Of a stretch of 64,000 bases of DNA, positions 20,644 through 33,200 are shown one piece after another. The notes under the pieces are model-generated. The model was given only the letters and a program-made list of their open reading frames with translations, was not told where the DNA came from and did not search any database. Source of the DNA: Legionella quateirensis. GTDB taxonomy: Bacteria; Pseudomonadota; Gammaproteobacteria; Legionellales; Legionellaceae. The stretch lies in the NCBI RefSeq assembly GCF_001467955.1, contig NZ_LNYR01000021.1:19910-83909 (forward strand). The letters are read 5' to 3'. The translations under genes were made by a program, and so were the position numbers. Position 1 is the first letter of the stretch, and every line of letters starts with the position of its first letter.

Positions 20644-21666
20644 TTAAAACCAAGGTTTGAAGTGAGTAACAACCATTAATGCTGTAACTATGACCCAAAC
20701 AATGGTGACAGGGATGAGTACTTTCCATCCTAAACGCATGAGCTGATCGTACCGATATCGAGGAAACGTTGCTCTAATCCATAAATATACAAAAAGGAAG
20801 AAACTTATTTTTAGCAATAACCAGACAAAACCGGGCACCACGTAAAATATTTCATCCAGAAAAGAAATTCCTTCAAAAGGTGACATCCATCCACCCATGA
20901 ATAAAAGAGCCATTACGGTAGAAATTAATATCATGCTGGCGTATTCAGACAGGAAAAAGATTGCGAATCCTATTCCGGAATATTCTACATGGAATCCGGC
21001 AACAATTTCAGACTCACCTTCCGCCAGGTCAAATGGAGCTCTATTAGTTTCCGCAATACCCGCTATCCAAAACACTAAAAACAATGGTAACAGGGGAACA
21101 AACCACCAATGAAGAATGCCACCCTTCTGCGAGAGAACGATGTCAGTAATATTCATACTGCCTGCAGCCAGCAAAACGCCCACAAAAGCAAAACCCATGG
21201 CGATTTCATACGATACAGTTTGCGCAGTACTTCTTAAAGCACCGAACATGGCATATTTTGAATTCGAACCCCAGCCGGCAATTAGAACCCCATAGACCCC
21301 CAGGGAACTCATCGCGAACAGATACAAAACACCGGCATTTATATTTGCCAGGACGATACCTTCCTGAAAGGGAATAACCGCCCAGCCAGCAAGAGAAGGT
21401 GCCAGCGCAAAAAGCGGGGCAATAATAAATAAATATTTATTTGATTTTGTTGGAACTATGATCTCTTTGGTAATCAACTTAATCAAGTCTGCAAAGGGCT
21501 GTAATAAACCCTTTATTCCAACACGATTTGGTCCAATTCGAACTTGAATATATCCTATAACCTTACGCTCTGCATAAGTCAGATAAGCAACACATAGCAG
21601 TAACGGTACTACTATTACCAGTATTTTAATGATGATCCAAATTAATATGCTAATATTTTGAAGCAT
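20644..21666 (-). CDS. nuoH: NADH-quinone oxidoreductase subunit H
   Basis: 340-aa ND1-type subunit with eight transmembrane helices, forming the heel of complex I and much of the quinone tunnel. Signature stretches include [40 protein letters not shown], and [24 protein letters not shown]. Length is near that of E. coli (325 aa). Confidence 0.98.
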   Translation of the reverse strand: MLQNISILIWIIIKILVIVVPLLLCVAYLTYAERKVIGYIQVRIGPNRVGIKGLLQPFADLIKLITKEIIVPTKSNKYLFIIAPLFALAPSLAGWAVIPFQEGIVLANINAGVLYLFAMSSLGVYGVLIAGWGSNSKYAMFGALRSTAQTVSYEIAMGFAFVGVLLAAGSMNITDIVLSQKGGILHWWFVPLLPLFLVFWIAGIAETNRAPFDLAEGESEIVAGFHVEYSGIGFAIFFLSEYASMILISTVMALLFMGGWMSPFEGISFLDEIFYVVPGFVWLLLKISFFLFVYLWIRATFPRYRYDQLMRLGWKVLIPVTIVWVIVTALMVVTHFKPWF

Positions 21667-21678
21667 TTTATTACCTAT

Positions 21679-24030
21679 CTAGCGCTTAATAGTTATTGCA
21701 GCAAATGAATGACCTAAATCAACTGTCTCAGGCATCGCGTTTGCTACCCATACAACATCTGCCGCAATGCGCTCATCACGTTTAAGCGGCAATGTTATCT
21801 CAATATCTCCCTGAGATACAGTAGCAATCTCGTCTAATTTCAATCTATCTGCTGTTGCAGGGTTAATCCTTATACAGGCTGATTCAGAAGCAGCACATAA
21901 TTGCAGCTCTTTTGCATTTCGTACTATGGCATCAATTCGATACAGTGGCCATTCACCTACACGAACAAGCGACTGGTTGATAACTGGAAGCGACTCTGGA
22001 TAGTATGGGGTGTATTCATGCTCCATCGTCATGGCTACGCATTCTTTGACTTCTGATAAAATATCTTCAGTAGAAGTATATTCAAAATCCTTACAATGCA
22101 ACAAGTTACCCAGAACTCTTATTACCTTCCAGGCTGGACGGGACTCATCATAAGGTAATAAAGCTCCCTTTACGGTTTGCCATGCATTATCCACATTGAT
22201 GTAAGTTCCCGATGTTTCAGCATAAGGAGCAATAGGTAAAATCACATCGGCATAATCTAGCATTGAATCGTGTTGGTATGCTGACAACATAACTACGAAC
22301 TCAGCAGCCAGCATTGATTGTCTGGCACCATATGGATTGGCGAAATCAAATCCTGGTTCTACCGCCATTAAAAAGTACCCTTTCAACTTGGCATTAAGTG
22401 CGTCTTGTACATTTAAGCCAGGTTCGACAACTGATTTTCCAGCTACTGTTCTGTGTGGAAGCATTCCTGCCATACAGGCTCCAGCAGAGTTAGCACCATT
22501 AGTTAGTCTGAGAACCTTCGCACCACTTAATTGCTTAATCACTGAAATCAAAGTTCGCAGAATTGATGCGTCAGGATGATTCTCACATATCGCACCAGTG
22601 ATAATACACGCGTGTTCTTCTTTCAATGCGCGTGCTACTTTATTTGAGAATGGATCAGCTTCAAGACCGATTAGCAGTTTTTGTACTTCGTCCGGTAAAC
22701 TATTCACATTTTGCGCAAGAGCTAGAGCCAGTCTGGCCAATTGCATTGGCATTTCTAATGGAGAAATTACTGTATTTCCATCAAGTTCAAAATGATAATC
22801 AAAATCGACCGGATTAATCGCGTGGATTTTAGCTCCATTTCGATACGCTTTTCTTACCCTAACTCCTGCCAGTGGCACTTCTCTATCAATATTGCATCCA
22901 ACAAGCAAGATCGAGTTTTGATGTTCAATATCGGCATAAGGAATTGAACTGCTTGGAGTTGTTGTTAGATTATCCTGATCTCTAAAATCAATCTGCTGAA
23001 GTCGGTGATCAAGATTATGCACACCAAGTTCCCGCATTAATTTTTGTAACAGATACATTTCTTCAACTGTTGAAGAGCTGGATGCAAAGGCAGCCATTTG
23101 TTCAGGACCGTTTTGTTTAATTACGCGGCTAATTCCTTCTGCAGTAAATTTCAATGCAGTTTCCCAATCAACAACTTCCCATTGGCCGTTACGCTTAATT
23201 TGAGGTTTACCGGCTCGGGATTTGCTTTTTAAACCCAGGTAACTGAATCTGTCTCTATCAGATAACCATGTTTCATTAATTCGTTCATTTTCTTTAGGTA
23301 CTGCACGCATTAAGGTATTGTTTCGAGTATGCAAATAAATGTTTGATCCAAGGCAATCATGTGGAGCAACACTATCATGCTGAGTCAATTCCCAAGCCCT
23401 TGCAGTAAACCGATAGGGTTTGGATGTTAAAGCGCCGACGGGGCATAAATCAATAATATTTCCAGAGACTTCTGAAGTCATACTATGTTTCACATAGGTA
23501 CCAATTTGCATGTGTTCGCCGCGTCCAGTAGCCCCTAGTTCCCTGACACCAGCTACTTCATCACCAAATCGAACACAACGAGTACAATGGATGCACCGTG
23601 TCATTTCAGTCGAAATCAGAGTGCCTAAATCATCATCTTCAACTGCGCGCTTACTCTCGGTATATTCGGACTCATCTTCACCAAATCCCATTGAAATATC
23701 TTGTAATTCGCACTCACCACCCTGATCACAAATAGGACAATCCAATGGATGATTTATTAATAAAAACTCCATCACTACTTTCTGTGAATGCAATGCCTGT
23801 TCCGATTTAGTAAACACTTTCATTCCATTGGTAATCGGAGTAGCGCAGGCAGGAACTGGCTTTCTACCATTTTCAACTTCAACCAAACACATACGGCAAT
23901 TAGCCGCCACTGACAGTTTTTTATGGTAGCAAAAACGAGGGATATAAATACCCGCTTCGTCAGCTACTTCAATGATCATTTTACCGTTTTCTACTTCAAA
24001 TGTTTTACCGTCAATTTCAATAGTAGCCAT
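21679..24030 (-). CDS. nuoG: NADH-quinone oxidoreductase subunit G
   Basis: 783-aa subunit of the hydrophilic arm. The N-terminus is ferredoxin-like with a [2Fe-2S] site (CYHKKLSVAANCRMCLVEV region), followed by CPICDQGGECELQD, the N5-type His/Cys ligand area, and the CIHCTRCVRF cluster motif. The C-terminal two thirds is a molybdopterin-oxidoreductase-like fold without cofactor. It is shorter than the E. coli protein (about 908 aa) and close to the mitochondrial-type length. Confidence 0.97.
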   Translation of the reverse strand: MATIEIDGKTFEVENGKMIIEVADEAGIYIPRFCYHKKLSVAANCRMCLVEVENGRKPVPACATPITNGMKVFTKSEQALHSQKVVMEFLLINHPLDCPICDQGGECELQDISMGFGEDESEYTESKRAVEDDDLGTLISTEMTRCIHCTRCVRFGDEVAGVRELGATGRGEHMQIGTYVKHSMTSEVSGNIIDLCPVGALTSKPYRFTARAWELTQHDSVAPHDCLGSNIYLHTRNNTLMRAVPKENERINETWLSDRDRFSYLGLKSKSRAGKPQIKRNGQWEVVDWETALKFTAEGISRVIKQNGPEQMAAFASSSSTVEEMYLLQKLMRELGVHNLDHRLQQIDFRDQDNLTTTPSSSIPYADIEHQNSILLVGCNIDREVPLAGVRVRKAYRNGAKIHAINPVDFDYHFELDGNTVISPLEMPMQLARLALALAQNVNSLPDEVQKLLIGLEADPFSNKVARALKEEHACIITGAICENHPDASILRTLISVIKQLSGAKVLRLTNGANSAGACMAGMLPHRTVAGKSVVEPGLNVQDALNAKLKGYFLMAVEPGFDFANPYGARQSMLAAEFVVMLSAYQHDSMLDYADVILPIAPYAETSGTYINVDNAWQTVKGALLPYDESRPAWKVIRVLGNLLHCKDFEYTSTEDILSEVKECVAMTMEHEYTPYYPESLPVINQSLVRVGEWPLYRIDAIVRNAKELQLCAASESACIRINPATADRLKLDEIATVSQGDIEITLPLKRDERIAADVVWVANAMPETVDLGHSFAAITIKR

Positions 24031-24046
24031 GGTCTAACCTTCTCAA

Positions 24047-25333
24047 TTATGCTGCAACGATCGAGCGTTTATGCTTAATGAAATAATCAAATTCATTATA
24101 GAAATGTTTAACAAAGCTTTGCACTGGCCAGGCTGCAGCCTCACCTAATGCGCAAATGGTTCGTCCTTCAATGTTGTCTGCAACATTGACTAGTTTTTCC
24201 ACATCACCCGGCTCGCCATGTCCGTGTCTTATACGATGTAAAAGCCTGACCAACCAACCCGTACCTTCGCGGCAGGGAGTACACTGGCCACAAGATTCAT
24301 CCATGTAGAATTCTGAAATACGGTATAGGGCATCTACCATACAGGTTGTTTCATCCATTATGATTACTGCGCCAGAACCAAGTCCAGAACCTGCTTTCTG
24401 AATACTGTCGTAATCCATATCAAGCCCGAGCATTACATCACCTGGCAACACAGGCATGGAAGTTCCACCAGGAATAACTGCTTTGATTTTACGATTTTCC
24501 AAAACTCCGCCCGCCAAATCAAGTAAGGTCTTAAAAGGAGTACCTAATGGAATTTCGTAGTTACCTGGCTTGTTTATATGTCCACTGACGCTAAAACATT
24601 TAGCTCCACCATTATTCGGTTTGCCCAGTTTTAAGAACCATTCGCCACCCTTTTCCATAATGACGGGTACGGATGCGAACGTTTCCGTGTTATTAATCGT
24701 AGTGGGTTTACCATATAAACCATAGTTTGCCGGAAATGGGGGCTTAAATCGTGGTTGTCCTTTTTTACCTTCTAGTGAATTTAGAAGTGCTGTTTCTTCA
24801 CCACAAATATATGCACCAGCACCTAAATGGTTGAACAAGTCAAAATCGACACCGGTACCCATAATATTTTTGCCGAGCAATCCGGCAGCATATGCTTCTT
24901 TTAAAGCAAACTCAGTACGTTCATAGGGCAACCAAAATTCCCCGCGAATGTAGTTATATCCGACTGTTGCACCCATGACGTATCCAGCAATCGCCATACC
25001 TTCAATAAGCTGGTGTGGATTCAGACTTAGTATTTCTCTATCTTTACACGTTCCCGGCTCACCTTCATCAGAATTGCATACAACATATTTTTGTACTGGA
25101 GAATTACGATTCATAAAACTCCATTTAAGACCTGTAGGAAAACCAGCGCCACCACGTCCACGAAGTGCGGAAGTTTTTAATTCATCGATTATTAATTGTG
25201 GGGAAGTCTGTTCCTTTAATATCTTACGCCATGCACTATAGCCACCAACACTTTCATAAGCAGATAGAGTCCATGGCTCTGGTAAATGAACTGTTCGATA
25301 ACAAACCTGATTTAATTCAACCATGTCAAGCAC
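24047..25333 (-). CDS. nuoF: NADH-quinone oxidoreductase subunit F (FMN/NADH-binding)
   Basis: 428-aa entry subunit that binds NADH and FMN and carries a [4Fe-4S] cluster. Visible signatures are [16 protein letters not shown] (nucleotide/FMN site), [19 protein letters not shown], and the cluster ligands in [15 protein letters not shown] plus the later [10 protein letters not shown]. Placed between nuoE and nuoG as expected. Confidence 0.98.
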   Translation of the reverse strand: MLDMVELNQVCYRTVHLPEPWTLSAYESVGGYSAWRKILKEQTSPQLIIDELKTSALRGRGGAGFPTGLKWSFMNRNSPVQKYVVCNSDEGEPGTCKDREILSLNPHQLIEGMAIAGYVMGATVGYNYIRGEFWLPYERTEFALKEAYAAGLLGKNIMGTGVDFDLFNHLGAGAYICGEETALLNSLEGKKGQPRFKPPFPANYGLYGKPTTINNTETFASVPVIMEKGGEWFLKLGKPNNGGAKCFSVSGHINKPGNYEIPLGTPFKTLLDLAGGVLENRKIKAVIPGGTSMPVLPGDVMLGLDMDYDSIQKAGSGLGSGAVIIMDETTCMVDALYRISEFYMDESCGQCTPCREGTGWLVRLLHRIRHGHGEPGDVEKLVNVADNIEGRTICALGEAAAWPVQSFVKHFYNEFDYFIKHKRSIVAA

Positions 25334-25342
25334 CTCTATCTC

Positions 25343-25846
25343 TTATTGGTATTGTTCCAACACTGCATCGATTGATTCGGCAGTCAGATTTTCATGATAA
25401 TCCTTATCTACCTGCATCATTGGTGCATTAACACAGGCTCCCAAACACTCCACTGACCTTAACGTAAAACGACCATCGTCGGTAGTTTCGCCTAGCTTAA
25501 TACCCAATTTATTTTGTAAATGCTCCACTACACCAGCGGAATCTCGTAGCAAGCAGGAAATATTGGTGCAGACATTGACCAAATGCTTACCCACAGGCTT
25601 ATGTTCATACATAGTATAAAAACTGGCCACTTCGTATACTGCAATAGGAGCCATATCAAGATACTCAGCTACTGCATCCATTAATTCAGGTGTCAGATGC
25701 CCATGTTCTTCCTGGACTATGCGTAATGTACTCATCACTGCAGATTGCTTCTGATCAGCTGGATATTTTGCTATCCAGTCATTAATTTCATGCATTCGTT
25801 TCGCTGGCATAAATTGATGTAATATTTTTTCTGAAGTATCAGACAT
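25343..25846 (-). CDS. nuoE: NADH-quinone oxidoreductase subunit E
   Basis: Thioredoxin-like [2Fe-2S] subunit (cluster N1a) that pairs with NuoF. Ligand cysteines are in the CTNISCLLRDS and ECLGACVNAP motifs. The open frame begins at 25894. I prefer ATG 25846 (167 aa, starting MSDTSEKILHQF), because AAAGG precedes it by 7 bases and the extra N-terminal residues look non-coding. Only 9 bases separate it from nuoF. Confidence 0.96.
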   Translation of the reverse strand: MSDTSEKILHQFMPAKRMHEINDWIAKYPADQKQSAVMSTLRIVQEEHGHLTPELMDAVAEYLDMAPIAVYEVASFYTMYEHKPVGKHLVNVCTNISCLLRDSAGVVEHLQNKLGIKLGETTDDGRFTLRSVECLGACVNAPMMQVDKDYHENLTAESIDAVLEQYQ

Positions 25847-25908
25847 TTCTAAACCTTTATCTTGTTTGTTTTTACACTGCCATTGTATAGGCAAGTACTG
25901 GAACTCAA

Positions 25909-27162
25909 TTAGCGATCTATCTCACCAAATACTATATCCTGGCTTGCAAGAACAGCAACGCCATCCGCAAGCATATGCCCTCTTACCATTTCATCAAAAC
26001 TGGATAAATGAGCGAATCCTGGAGCACGTATTTTCATACGGTACGGTTTATTTGCACCATCTGAAACCATATAGATACCGAACTCACCTTTAGGAGCTTC
26101 AACAGCAGAATAGACTTCACCACGCGGCAAACAGAACCCTTCAGTGAATAATTTGAAATGGTGAATTAAGGCTTCCATATCATGTTTCATTTCAACACGA
26201 CGAGGAGGTGTGATTTTATGATCATCAATTTTAACCGGTCCAGGATGTTTTCTTAGCCAGTCAATGCATTGTCTGATAATTCGATTGGATTGTCTTAATT
26301 CCTCTATACGTACCAGATAACGATCATAGCAGTCACCAGTCTTACCCACTGGAATATCAAATTCAACCTTATCGTACGCTGCGTAGCTTTGCTTTTTGCG
26401 TAAATCCCAAGCAATACCGGAGCCTCGTAGCATGGGACCAGTAAACCCCCATTGCAAGGCGTTTTCTGGAGATACTATTCCAATATCAACTGTACGTTGT
26501 TTCCAAATTCTATTATCGGTCAAAAGGGTTTCATACTCATCGACACAATGGGGGAATCGTTCAGTAAATGCCCAAAGAAAATCCAGCAAACTGCCTTCTC
26601 TGTTCTGATTCATTTTTTCTACTTCACGCTCGCTATGCCAGCGTGATGGTTTATATTGCGGCATGGTATCAGGCAGATCTCGTGCTACCCCACCAGGACG
26701 GTAATATGTGGCGTGCATTCGAGCTCCGGAAACCGCCTCATAACAATCGAACAGATCTTCACGTTCCCTGAAACAATAAAGAAACACTGTCATTGCACCT
26801 AGGTCAATCGCTATCGCGCCAACCCAAAGTAAATGATTCAGTATGCGAGTGACCTCATCAAACATAGTTCGAATGTATTGAGCGCGTATAGGAGCTTCTA
26901 TGCCTAGTAATTTTTCAATTGATCTAACGTATGCATGTTCATTACACATCATGGATACGTAATCAAGACGATCCATATAACCAATACTTTGCAGGTATGG
27001 TTTTGTCTCGGCAAGTTTTTCAGTAGCTCTATGCAATAAGCCGATATGAGGATCAGCACGAACTATAGTTTCACCTTCAAGTTCAAGTACCAAACGCAAA
27101 ACACCATGCGCCGCGGGGTGTTGAGGACCAAAATTTAAAGTGTAATTCTTTAATTCAATCAT
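25909..27162 (-). CDS. nuoD: NADH-quinone oxidoreductase subunit D
   Basis: 417-aa 49-kDa-type subunit that forms the quinone-binding pocket with NuoB. It shows [15 protein letters not shown] at the N-terminus (quinone-site His), [28 protein letters not shown] and the C-terminal [12 protein letters not shown] ending. It is a separate gene, not fused to nuoC as in E. coli. Its start overlaps the nuoC stop by 4 bases (ATGA), so the pair is probably translationally coupled. Confidence 0.98.
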   Translation of the reverse strand: MIELKNYTLNFGPQHPAAHGVLRLVLELEGETIVRADPHIGLLHRATEKLAETKPYLQSIGYMDRLDYVSMMCNEHAYVRSIEKLLGIEAPIRAQYIRTMFDEVTRILNHLLWVGAIAIDLGAMTVFLYCFREREDLFDCYEAVSGARMHATYYRPGGVARDLPDTMPQYKPSRWHSEREVEKMNQNREGSLLDFLWAFTERFPHCVDEYETLLTDNRIWKQRTVDIGIVSPENALQWGFTGPMLRGSGIAWDLRKKQSYAAYDKVEFDIPVGKTGDCYDRYLVRIEELRQSNRIIRQCIDWLRKHPGPVKIDDHKITPPRRVEMKHDMEALIHHFKLFTEGFCLPRGEVYSAVEAPKGEFGIYMVSDGANKPYRMKIRAPGFAHLSSFDEMVRGHMLADGVAVLASQDIVFGEIDR

Positions 27163-27839
27163 TTGCCATCACCCTCATTACCAGTGTAACGATTATCATT
27201 ACGTATGACTTTAGGCACCCCAATTCTGGGGACTATATCTACCGGTGTATATATAACTTTTTCCAGTTTTGCATCATAGCGCATTTCCACATGACCACTG
27301 AGAGGAAAATCTTTGCGGAAAGGATGTCCGATAAAACCATAATCAGTCAGTATACGTCTTAAATCAGGATGACCTTCAAATAGAATCCCAAACAAATCAT
27401 ATGCTTCACGTTCAAACCAATTAGCGCCTTTCCATAAATGATGGACGGATGGAACTATTAAATGAGCTTCATCTATAAATAGTCTGACTCGTAAACGATG
27501 ATTTTTTTTAGTTGAAAGCAGGTGGTATACTACGGCAAATCTGGGTTTATCCAGCGCATACGCTTTGGCCTCTTGACGCTCTACTCCTCGCGAAAATCCA
27601 TTTTCTGTAGCAGAATCAGTCTCCCAGTCATATTCCCCATAGAGTAAATAATCAACACCGCAAAGATCAATAAGCTGATCAAAAGAAAATAATTCTCTAT
27701 CACGCAACTCAAGCATTATGGGTAATAAATTGTTCGCATTACATTCTATAGTCACTTCATTATTAGCAACAATCATATCGCTAATGTGACCTGCTAATTC
27801 AGCTTTGAGCTGTTCAACCAAAAAATCGTTTTTAGTCAT
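27159..27839 (-). CDS. nuoC: NADH-quinone oxidoreductase subunit C
   Basis: 226-aa 30-kDa-type subunit of the complex I hydrophilic arm. The conserved segment [40 protein letters not shown] is complete. It is a free-standing protein, coupled to nuoD by an ATGA overlap. Confidence 0.97.
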   Translation of the reverse strand: MTKNDFLVEQLKAELAGHISDMIVANNEVTIECNANNLLPIMLELRDRELFSFDQLIDLCGVDYLLYGEYDWETDSATENGFSRGVERQEAKAYALDKPRFAVVYHLLSTKKNHRLRVRLFIDEAHLIVPSVHHLWKGANWFEREAYDLFGILFEGHPDLRRILTDYGFIGHPFRKDFPLSGHVEMRYDAKLEKVIYTPVDIVPRIGVPKVIRNDNRYTGNEGDGK

Positions 27840-27861
27840 CTAATCTGCACCTTTGATGATC

Positions 27862-28338
27862 TTAAGCTTCTATTATTTTTTTCCGTCTGATTTTGTTCTG
27901 TAATTGAATTATGCCATAGAGAAGTGCTTCAGCGGTTGGAGGACAACCAGGCACATAAACATCCACCGGTACAATTCGATCGCATCCACGGACTACTGAA
28001 TAAGAATAATGATAATATCCGCCGCCATTAGCACATGACCCCATCGAAATGACCCAGCGTGGCTCAGCCATTTGATCATATACTTTACGTAAAGCAGGAG
28101 CCATTTTATTACATAAGGTACCGGCAACAATCATTACATCCGATTGACGTGGACTTGGTCTAAATATAATCCCAAATCGGTCAAGGTCATAACGTGCAGC
28201 ACCCACATGCATCATTTCAACAGCACAACATGCCAAACCAAAAGTCATAGGCCACATAGAACCACTGCGAGCCCATCCGACAAGTTTATCGACCGAAGTC
28301 GTTATAAAGCCATTTTTTTGCAATTCTGCAACCGCCAT
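27862..28338 (-). CDS. nuoB: NADH-quinone oxidoreductase subunit B
   Basis: 158-aa PSST-type subunit that holds the terminal [4Fe-4S] cluster N2. The tandem cysteines in [11 protein letters not shown] and the further ligands in [10 protein letters not shown] and [11 protein letters not shown] are all present. It reduces quinone at the interface with NuoD. Confidence 0.98.
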   Translation of the reverse strand: MAVAELQKNGFITTSVDKLVGWARSGSMWPMTFGLACCAVEMMHVGAARYDLDRFGIIFRPSPRQSDVMIVAGTLCNKMAPALRKVYDQMAEPRWVISMGSCANGGGYYHYSYSVVRGCDRIVPVDVYVPGCPPTAEALLYGIIQLQNKIRRKKIIEA

Positions 28339-28408
28339 AGCTAGCCTCTAAGCAGTTAAATATTAATATTAAACCCAATAATTCTTTGACACTTTTAACG
28401 AGACAAAG

Positions 28409-28765
28409 CTATTCCCACTCTAATGCGCCTCGTTTCCATTCGTATATAAATCCAATAACTAATAAACCAAGAAATAACATCATACCTAAAAAGCCAAACC
28501 ACCCAATCTTGCGAAGCGCTAAAGCCCAGGGAAAGAAGAAGGCTGTTTCTAAATCGAATATGATAAACAGTATCGCAACCAGATAAAAACGCACATCAAA
28601 GGGAATATGCGAACTTTCAAATGCGCCAAAACCACATTCATATGGCGCGTTCTTGGCTTCGTCAGGACTGCTCTTTGAAAATAAGGAGCCAGCGCCTATC
28701 ATCGCAAGACCTAAGAGTAAGCCGACGATAATAAAAACGAGAACGGGTAAATATTGAGATAGCAT
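28409..28765 (-). CDS. nuoA: NADH-quinone oxidoreductase subunit A
   Basis: 118-aa ND3-type subunit with three transmembrane helices, first gene of the nuo operon. It shows the [32 protein letters not shown] signature, including the quinone-loop Cys. AAGGTG lies shortly before the ATG. The start codon is only 25 bases after the 3' end of tRNA-Leu, so the operon is probably transcribed from a promoter at or before that tRNA. Confidence 0.97.
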   Translation of the reverse strand: MLSQYLPVLVFIIVGLLLGLAMIGAGSLFSKSSPDEAKNAPYECGFGAFESSHIPFDVRFYLVAILFIIFDLETAFFFPWALALRKIGWFGFLGMMLFLGLLVIGFIYEWKRGALEWE

Positions 28766-28790
28766 CAGTTCACCTTGCTCGGATTATAAA

Positions 28791-28875
28791 TGGTGCCGAA
28801 GGCCGGACTCGAACCGGCACGGCTTACGCCACCGCCCCCTCAAGACGGCGTGTCTACCAATTCCACCACTTCGGC
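28791..28875 (-). tRNA. tRNA-Leu (GAG)
   Basis: 85-nt class II tRNA read on the minus strand from GCCGAAGTGGTGGAATTGG to an encoded CCA. The anticodon loop TTGAGGG gives GAG, and the long variable arm GGTGGCGTAAGCCGTGCC is typical of leucine tRNAs. It lies between secG and nuoA; in E. coli the same isoacceptor (leuU) also follows secG. Confidence 0.97.
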
Positions 28876-29022
28876 ATGTCTTTTTAAACCATCCACTTTG
28901 TCATCATTGATTATATGAAAATTCGGTTCGTTAAGCACAATACTCAGTACAGTATTCAGTTCATGCTCACTCAGCTAACTTCTATAATCTGTCCAGGATG
29001 ACATCATGGAACGTTATATTTC

Positions 29023-29352
29023 TTATTTTTTTACATCTTTACCATTATCAACCGGTACTGGAACTGTGCTTACTGGTACATTAGTCTGTTGAGGTATAGC
29101 TTGCTGCTCTGCCTTTTGGTATTGAGTAGAAACCAAATAAGATAGCATTAAGCTGGTGACAAAAAATGCCATCGCCAAACCACCGGTTAATTTAAATAAA
29201 AAGCCTCCGGTTCCCTGGCTTCCAAATAAAGTATTTGATGCGCCAGAACCAAAAGCTGCGCCGATATCGGCGCCTTTACCATGTTGTATAAGTACTAAGC
29301 CTATTAAAGCTACAGCAACTATCACATGAATCATTAATATCAATTGATACAT
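29023..29352 (-). CDS. secG: Protein translocase subunit SecG
   Basis: 109-aa small subunit of the SecYEG channel. Two hydrophobic helices (about 5-25 and 54-72) flank the conserved [21 protein letters not shown] loop, and a polar tail rich in Q, V and P follows. Its start overlaps the end of tpiA by 13 bases. The tpiA-secG-tRNA-Leu order is common in gammaproteobacteria. Confidence 0.96.
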   Translation of the reverse strand: MYQLILMIHVIVAVALIGLVLIQHGKGADIGAAFGSGASNTLFGSQGTGGFLFKLTGGLAMAFFVTSLMLSYLVSTQYQKAEQQAIPQQTNVPVSTVPVPVDNGKDVKK

Positions 29353-30089
29353 TTCACAATTTCCACAAACTGTTTAGCGTTCAACGATGCGCCCCCTACC
29401 AAACCACCATCAATATCTGGCATGGCAAATAATGCCCTGGCATTATTTTCGTTCACACTGCCTCCATAGAGAAGTGTTAAACGCTCAGCATCACTATTAT
29501 TTACATCTGCAATCAGTTTTCTTATAAACTGATGTACTTCTTGTGCCTGTTCCGGAGTTGCCGTGTTACCCGTGCCTATAGCCCAAACAGGTTCGTAAGC
29601 AACGACACATTCTGAAAAACATTTTTTATTGTTTTCACTTACAGCGCGCAATTGACTGGCAATTACTTGCTCTGTTTGTCCTTTTTCACGCTCAATAAGC
29701 GTCTCACCTACACAAAGAACAGGTATCATACCATGTTCTTTTACATGGTGGAATTTTTGTGCGACAAAATTTTCATCTTCATTAAAATAGTGTCTTCGTT
29801 CGGAGTGTCCCACCAAAACATACCGGCAACCGAAATCTTTTAACATAGGTGCTGATAATTCGCCAGTATATGCGCCAGAATCCTTTGGATATACATTTTG
29901 GGCGCCTGTTTCTATCGTTGATTCACCTAATATCTCTTTAACTAAAGGAAGATAGATAATTGGAGGCATGATTACTGTCTGTATTTTAGAATCAGATTCA
30001 ATCTGTTCATTTAATTGGTTAGTCAATTGAATCACCTGATCCAGGCGACCATTCATTTTCCAATTTCCAGCAACCATTTTACGTCTCAT
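29340..30089 (-). CDS. tpiA: Triosephosphate isomerase
   Basis: 249-aa glycolytic enzyme that interconverts dihydroxyacetone phosphate and glyceraldehyde 3-phosphate. Catalytic residues are seen in GNWKMNG (Lys), VGHSERR (His) and [13 protein letters not shown] (Glu). The phosphate-binding GGSV and GGAS loops are near the C-terminus. GGAGGG sits just before the ATG. It begins the long minus-strand run toward pnp. Confidence 0.98.
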   Translation of the reverse strand: MRRKMVAGNWKMNGRLDQVIQLTNQLNEQIESDSKIQTVIMPPIIYLPLVKEILGESTIETGAQNVYPKDSGAYTGELSAPMLKDFGCRYVLVGHSERRHYFNEDENFVAQKFHHVKEHGMIPVLCVGETLIEREKGQTEQVIASQLRAVSENNKKCFSECVVAYEPVWAIGTGNTATPEQAQEVHQFIRKLIADVNNSDAERLTLLYGGSVNENNARALFAMPDIDGGLVGGASLNAKQFVEIVKCIN

Positions 30090-30265
30090 AGACCCTCCCT
30101 ATTACTGGGTTGGACTATACCCAAACTTGACTCAGATGTGTAGCTCTATTAAGTGTTTTTTTTCAGTATTGTCTATCTACTTTTTTTACATAAAAATGGA
30201 TTTGCTACTTGCGTAGTGCTGTTATTTCGATAGAATCCTATTGACTGTACAAGGAGGGTATACCT

Positions 30266-33200
30266 ATGAATGAGCTCATACTGCAATTATTGAATGAAAT
30301 TTCTGCTTTAAAACCCCCAATGACTTTAAAAGAACTATTTGATAAGACACCATTAGATACTGGAGAGCCATCATCAGAATTCACTGAACATTTCAATTTA
30401 TTAATGCGATTGAAACAACTGATTGATGAACAATTCAAATTCAACAGCCAATTAACTGAACTTAAGCTCAAAATTAAGAATCATGCTGAGTTAACTCAGC
30501 AAATTGAAGCTTATCAAACCGAAATCCAGGAACTACAGACCAATATAAAACAACTTAAAAGTCAATTAGTACCTATTTACAAAGAGCTAGAAATTAAAGC
30601 CAATGAATTTGCATTAGCAGCGGATCCATTAGCTGTACTCGATACGAAAACATCTGTTGACGAAATGCAAAAAAAGGTGGCTGAATTTTCATTAATGCTG
30701 ACCAGCACATGCACAGACATTGATACTCGCATGGCCAGAGCCAAACTGGTTATTAATAAGAACAAATTTGATGCCTTAGCCTCTGAGCTTCTAGGATTAG
30801 ATATATCTTGCACACAAGAAATATCAACTCAACAATTGCAAGGAATGATTGACACAGTTTCATCAGAAAAGGAATTGTTCACATCAATGCAGAGTAAAGC
30901 ACTTGTTTATCAAAAACAATTTACTGAGCAATTATCGAATGATCACCTGCCGATTCGCATTAGCGAGTTGAATGAAGAAAGTACAGAATTGACCAAACAA
31001 CAAATTGAGATTGAACACCAGATTGCTCAAAACATATTGGATTCAACAATTAAAGAACGATTAACTCAGGAATTTAACTCAAGTTCAGATACACATGCAT
31101 TGATCAATTCTTACAGCAGCAAATTAGACACAATACTCACTTATTTTGATCCCTTCGCCTGGACTTCGTGGGGTGCAAACTTTCTAATGAATCAGGATGG
31201 CAATAAAAAACATGATGAAGAACAACAGATCATCTCACTTTCTATTGCATTTTTAAATTTACTAACGCAAAAACATGGACTGGAATTCAAGCTAAATAAC
31301 ATTAAAAGGAGCGTTGCCGCGCTTAATACCGAAAAGGATAAAACGCCAAATCCTTTACCAGAAACTGACCCAGGCAACCAAGATACCAATGCAACTCAAC
31401 TTCATGATAAAGCAATCACCTCAGATATCAAACTTGATTCGGATCAATTAATTGAAGAAACCTTACAGCTTTTATCTAAAGTTCCATCCTATACGGCAAC
31501 TATGGATCTGAATGAAGACTCTCCGGACATGCATTTTTTGGAGACCTTAATCGTCAATATTCCTGTTATTTCGAATACCCTTGAAAAAAAATCAACCGCA
31601 TTAAATAAACTTAATGAATTACTGCTTGTATTGATTGAGATTAATAAATTAAGAGTTGAATTTAATTTATTGCCTGATCAAGATAACCTGCTGCCCAGTC
31701 TACAAGACGCTATTAACGAAGAACATACGTTTAACGCTCAAACAGAACAAAAGGCAAAATATCAAGAACTTATCAACTCATGTAACTCTTATCTTCACTA
31801 CGCCCTGGATTATAACAACCTAGCTGAAAAGCTTATCCAGATTATAGATTTACAAAAGCAACTTAAGACTCAATTAGTAAAACCTCCTAAACAACGTGAA
31901 CTTGAGACCATTTCGAATCATCTAGTGACCCTAAAAGAAACCATTGATTTGAAATTGAGCCAGCTCACTCAATTACCAGTACCAACACCTGCTCTACCCA
32001 ATATTGAGGAATTGCCAGAAGTTGATTCTGAACCTGTTGATAATACTAAGTTAAACAAAGAAGTTCCTACACCTCTCGAATTGATACAGTCTGCTGTTTC
32101 TACTGATTTATCTTCAATGAGTCAATTGGTTACATTAGAGGCACAACAGGAAGTAGTTGAACCAAAAGTATCAGTACCGCAACAGCATCGAGAGATTGAC
32201 CGGTTGGTGAGCGATTTAAATGACCCAGCATCGGATGTTGATGAGTTAGAATACGACTCCTCATCTTATTCTTCCTATTCATCTGAAGATGATATTCAAG
32301 GATCGGAGTCAAAATCATCTTCTTATTCCGATGAGGATCAAGATTATATCGAACAATCAAGTGAAAGCGATCATTCGCTCCAGGATACTGCGCCTGTTCA
32401 GCCCACCATCCTAGAGAGCGAAGCGCCAGCAAGCTCTAATCCAGACTGTCCTACTTCCTACTCAAATGAGCCTTCTGTTATAAAGACAACTGATTCATTG
32501 ATTCATAACACTGGTTCACTTGAACACAATCTGGAGCCAACTGAGTACATTAGCCCAACGCAACACCAAATAATTGCTCCTCAGCCGCTTGTCCCGATTA
32601 AGAATATCGCTGAAAATCTTGAGCACTTATTAGGAACGAAAGATTCTAGTAAATTATTAAAAACAGAGCCTGATTTAACGGATCACTCTAGCCTGAGCTC
32701 AGAGCATGAACTCAGTACTCCCAGTACATCAGAAGATTTCAGCAACTCAGATGAGGATATATTAAGCAATGAGCAAGACAGTTCCTCTCCAAAGCATCAA
32801 AATCTCCTGAATACCATCAAATGGCATCACGAGATCCTTGGTTATCTGAATAAATTCCCTGCTGACATTCAAAATTGGTATGCCGAAGTGTATGACAAGG
32901 TAAGAAAAGAACTCAATAGTGAATTATATTGCTACAAAGCGGCTCATATTGTACGCGATTTTTTATTTGAAATTGAACATAAAGATAACACTGATGTGAT
33001 TAGAGCTTATATGCGTCTATGTTCTCAGCCAGCCCAAGATATTGGACCTTTACTTGCTCTAAAACCATCATTACTCATTACGGATGAGCCTTATTATGAA
33101 ACGGACATCATGATGGATTGCCCAAAGGAATTAAAAAAGCATTATGAACATTATGCAACACTAAAAAAGGAACACCCCATCGAAGCTGAATTGTTTTTAC

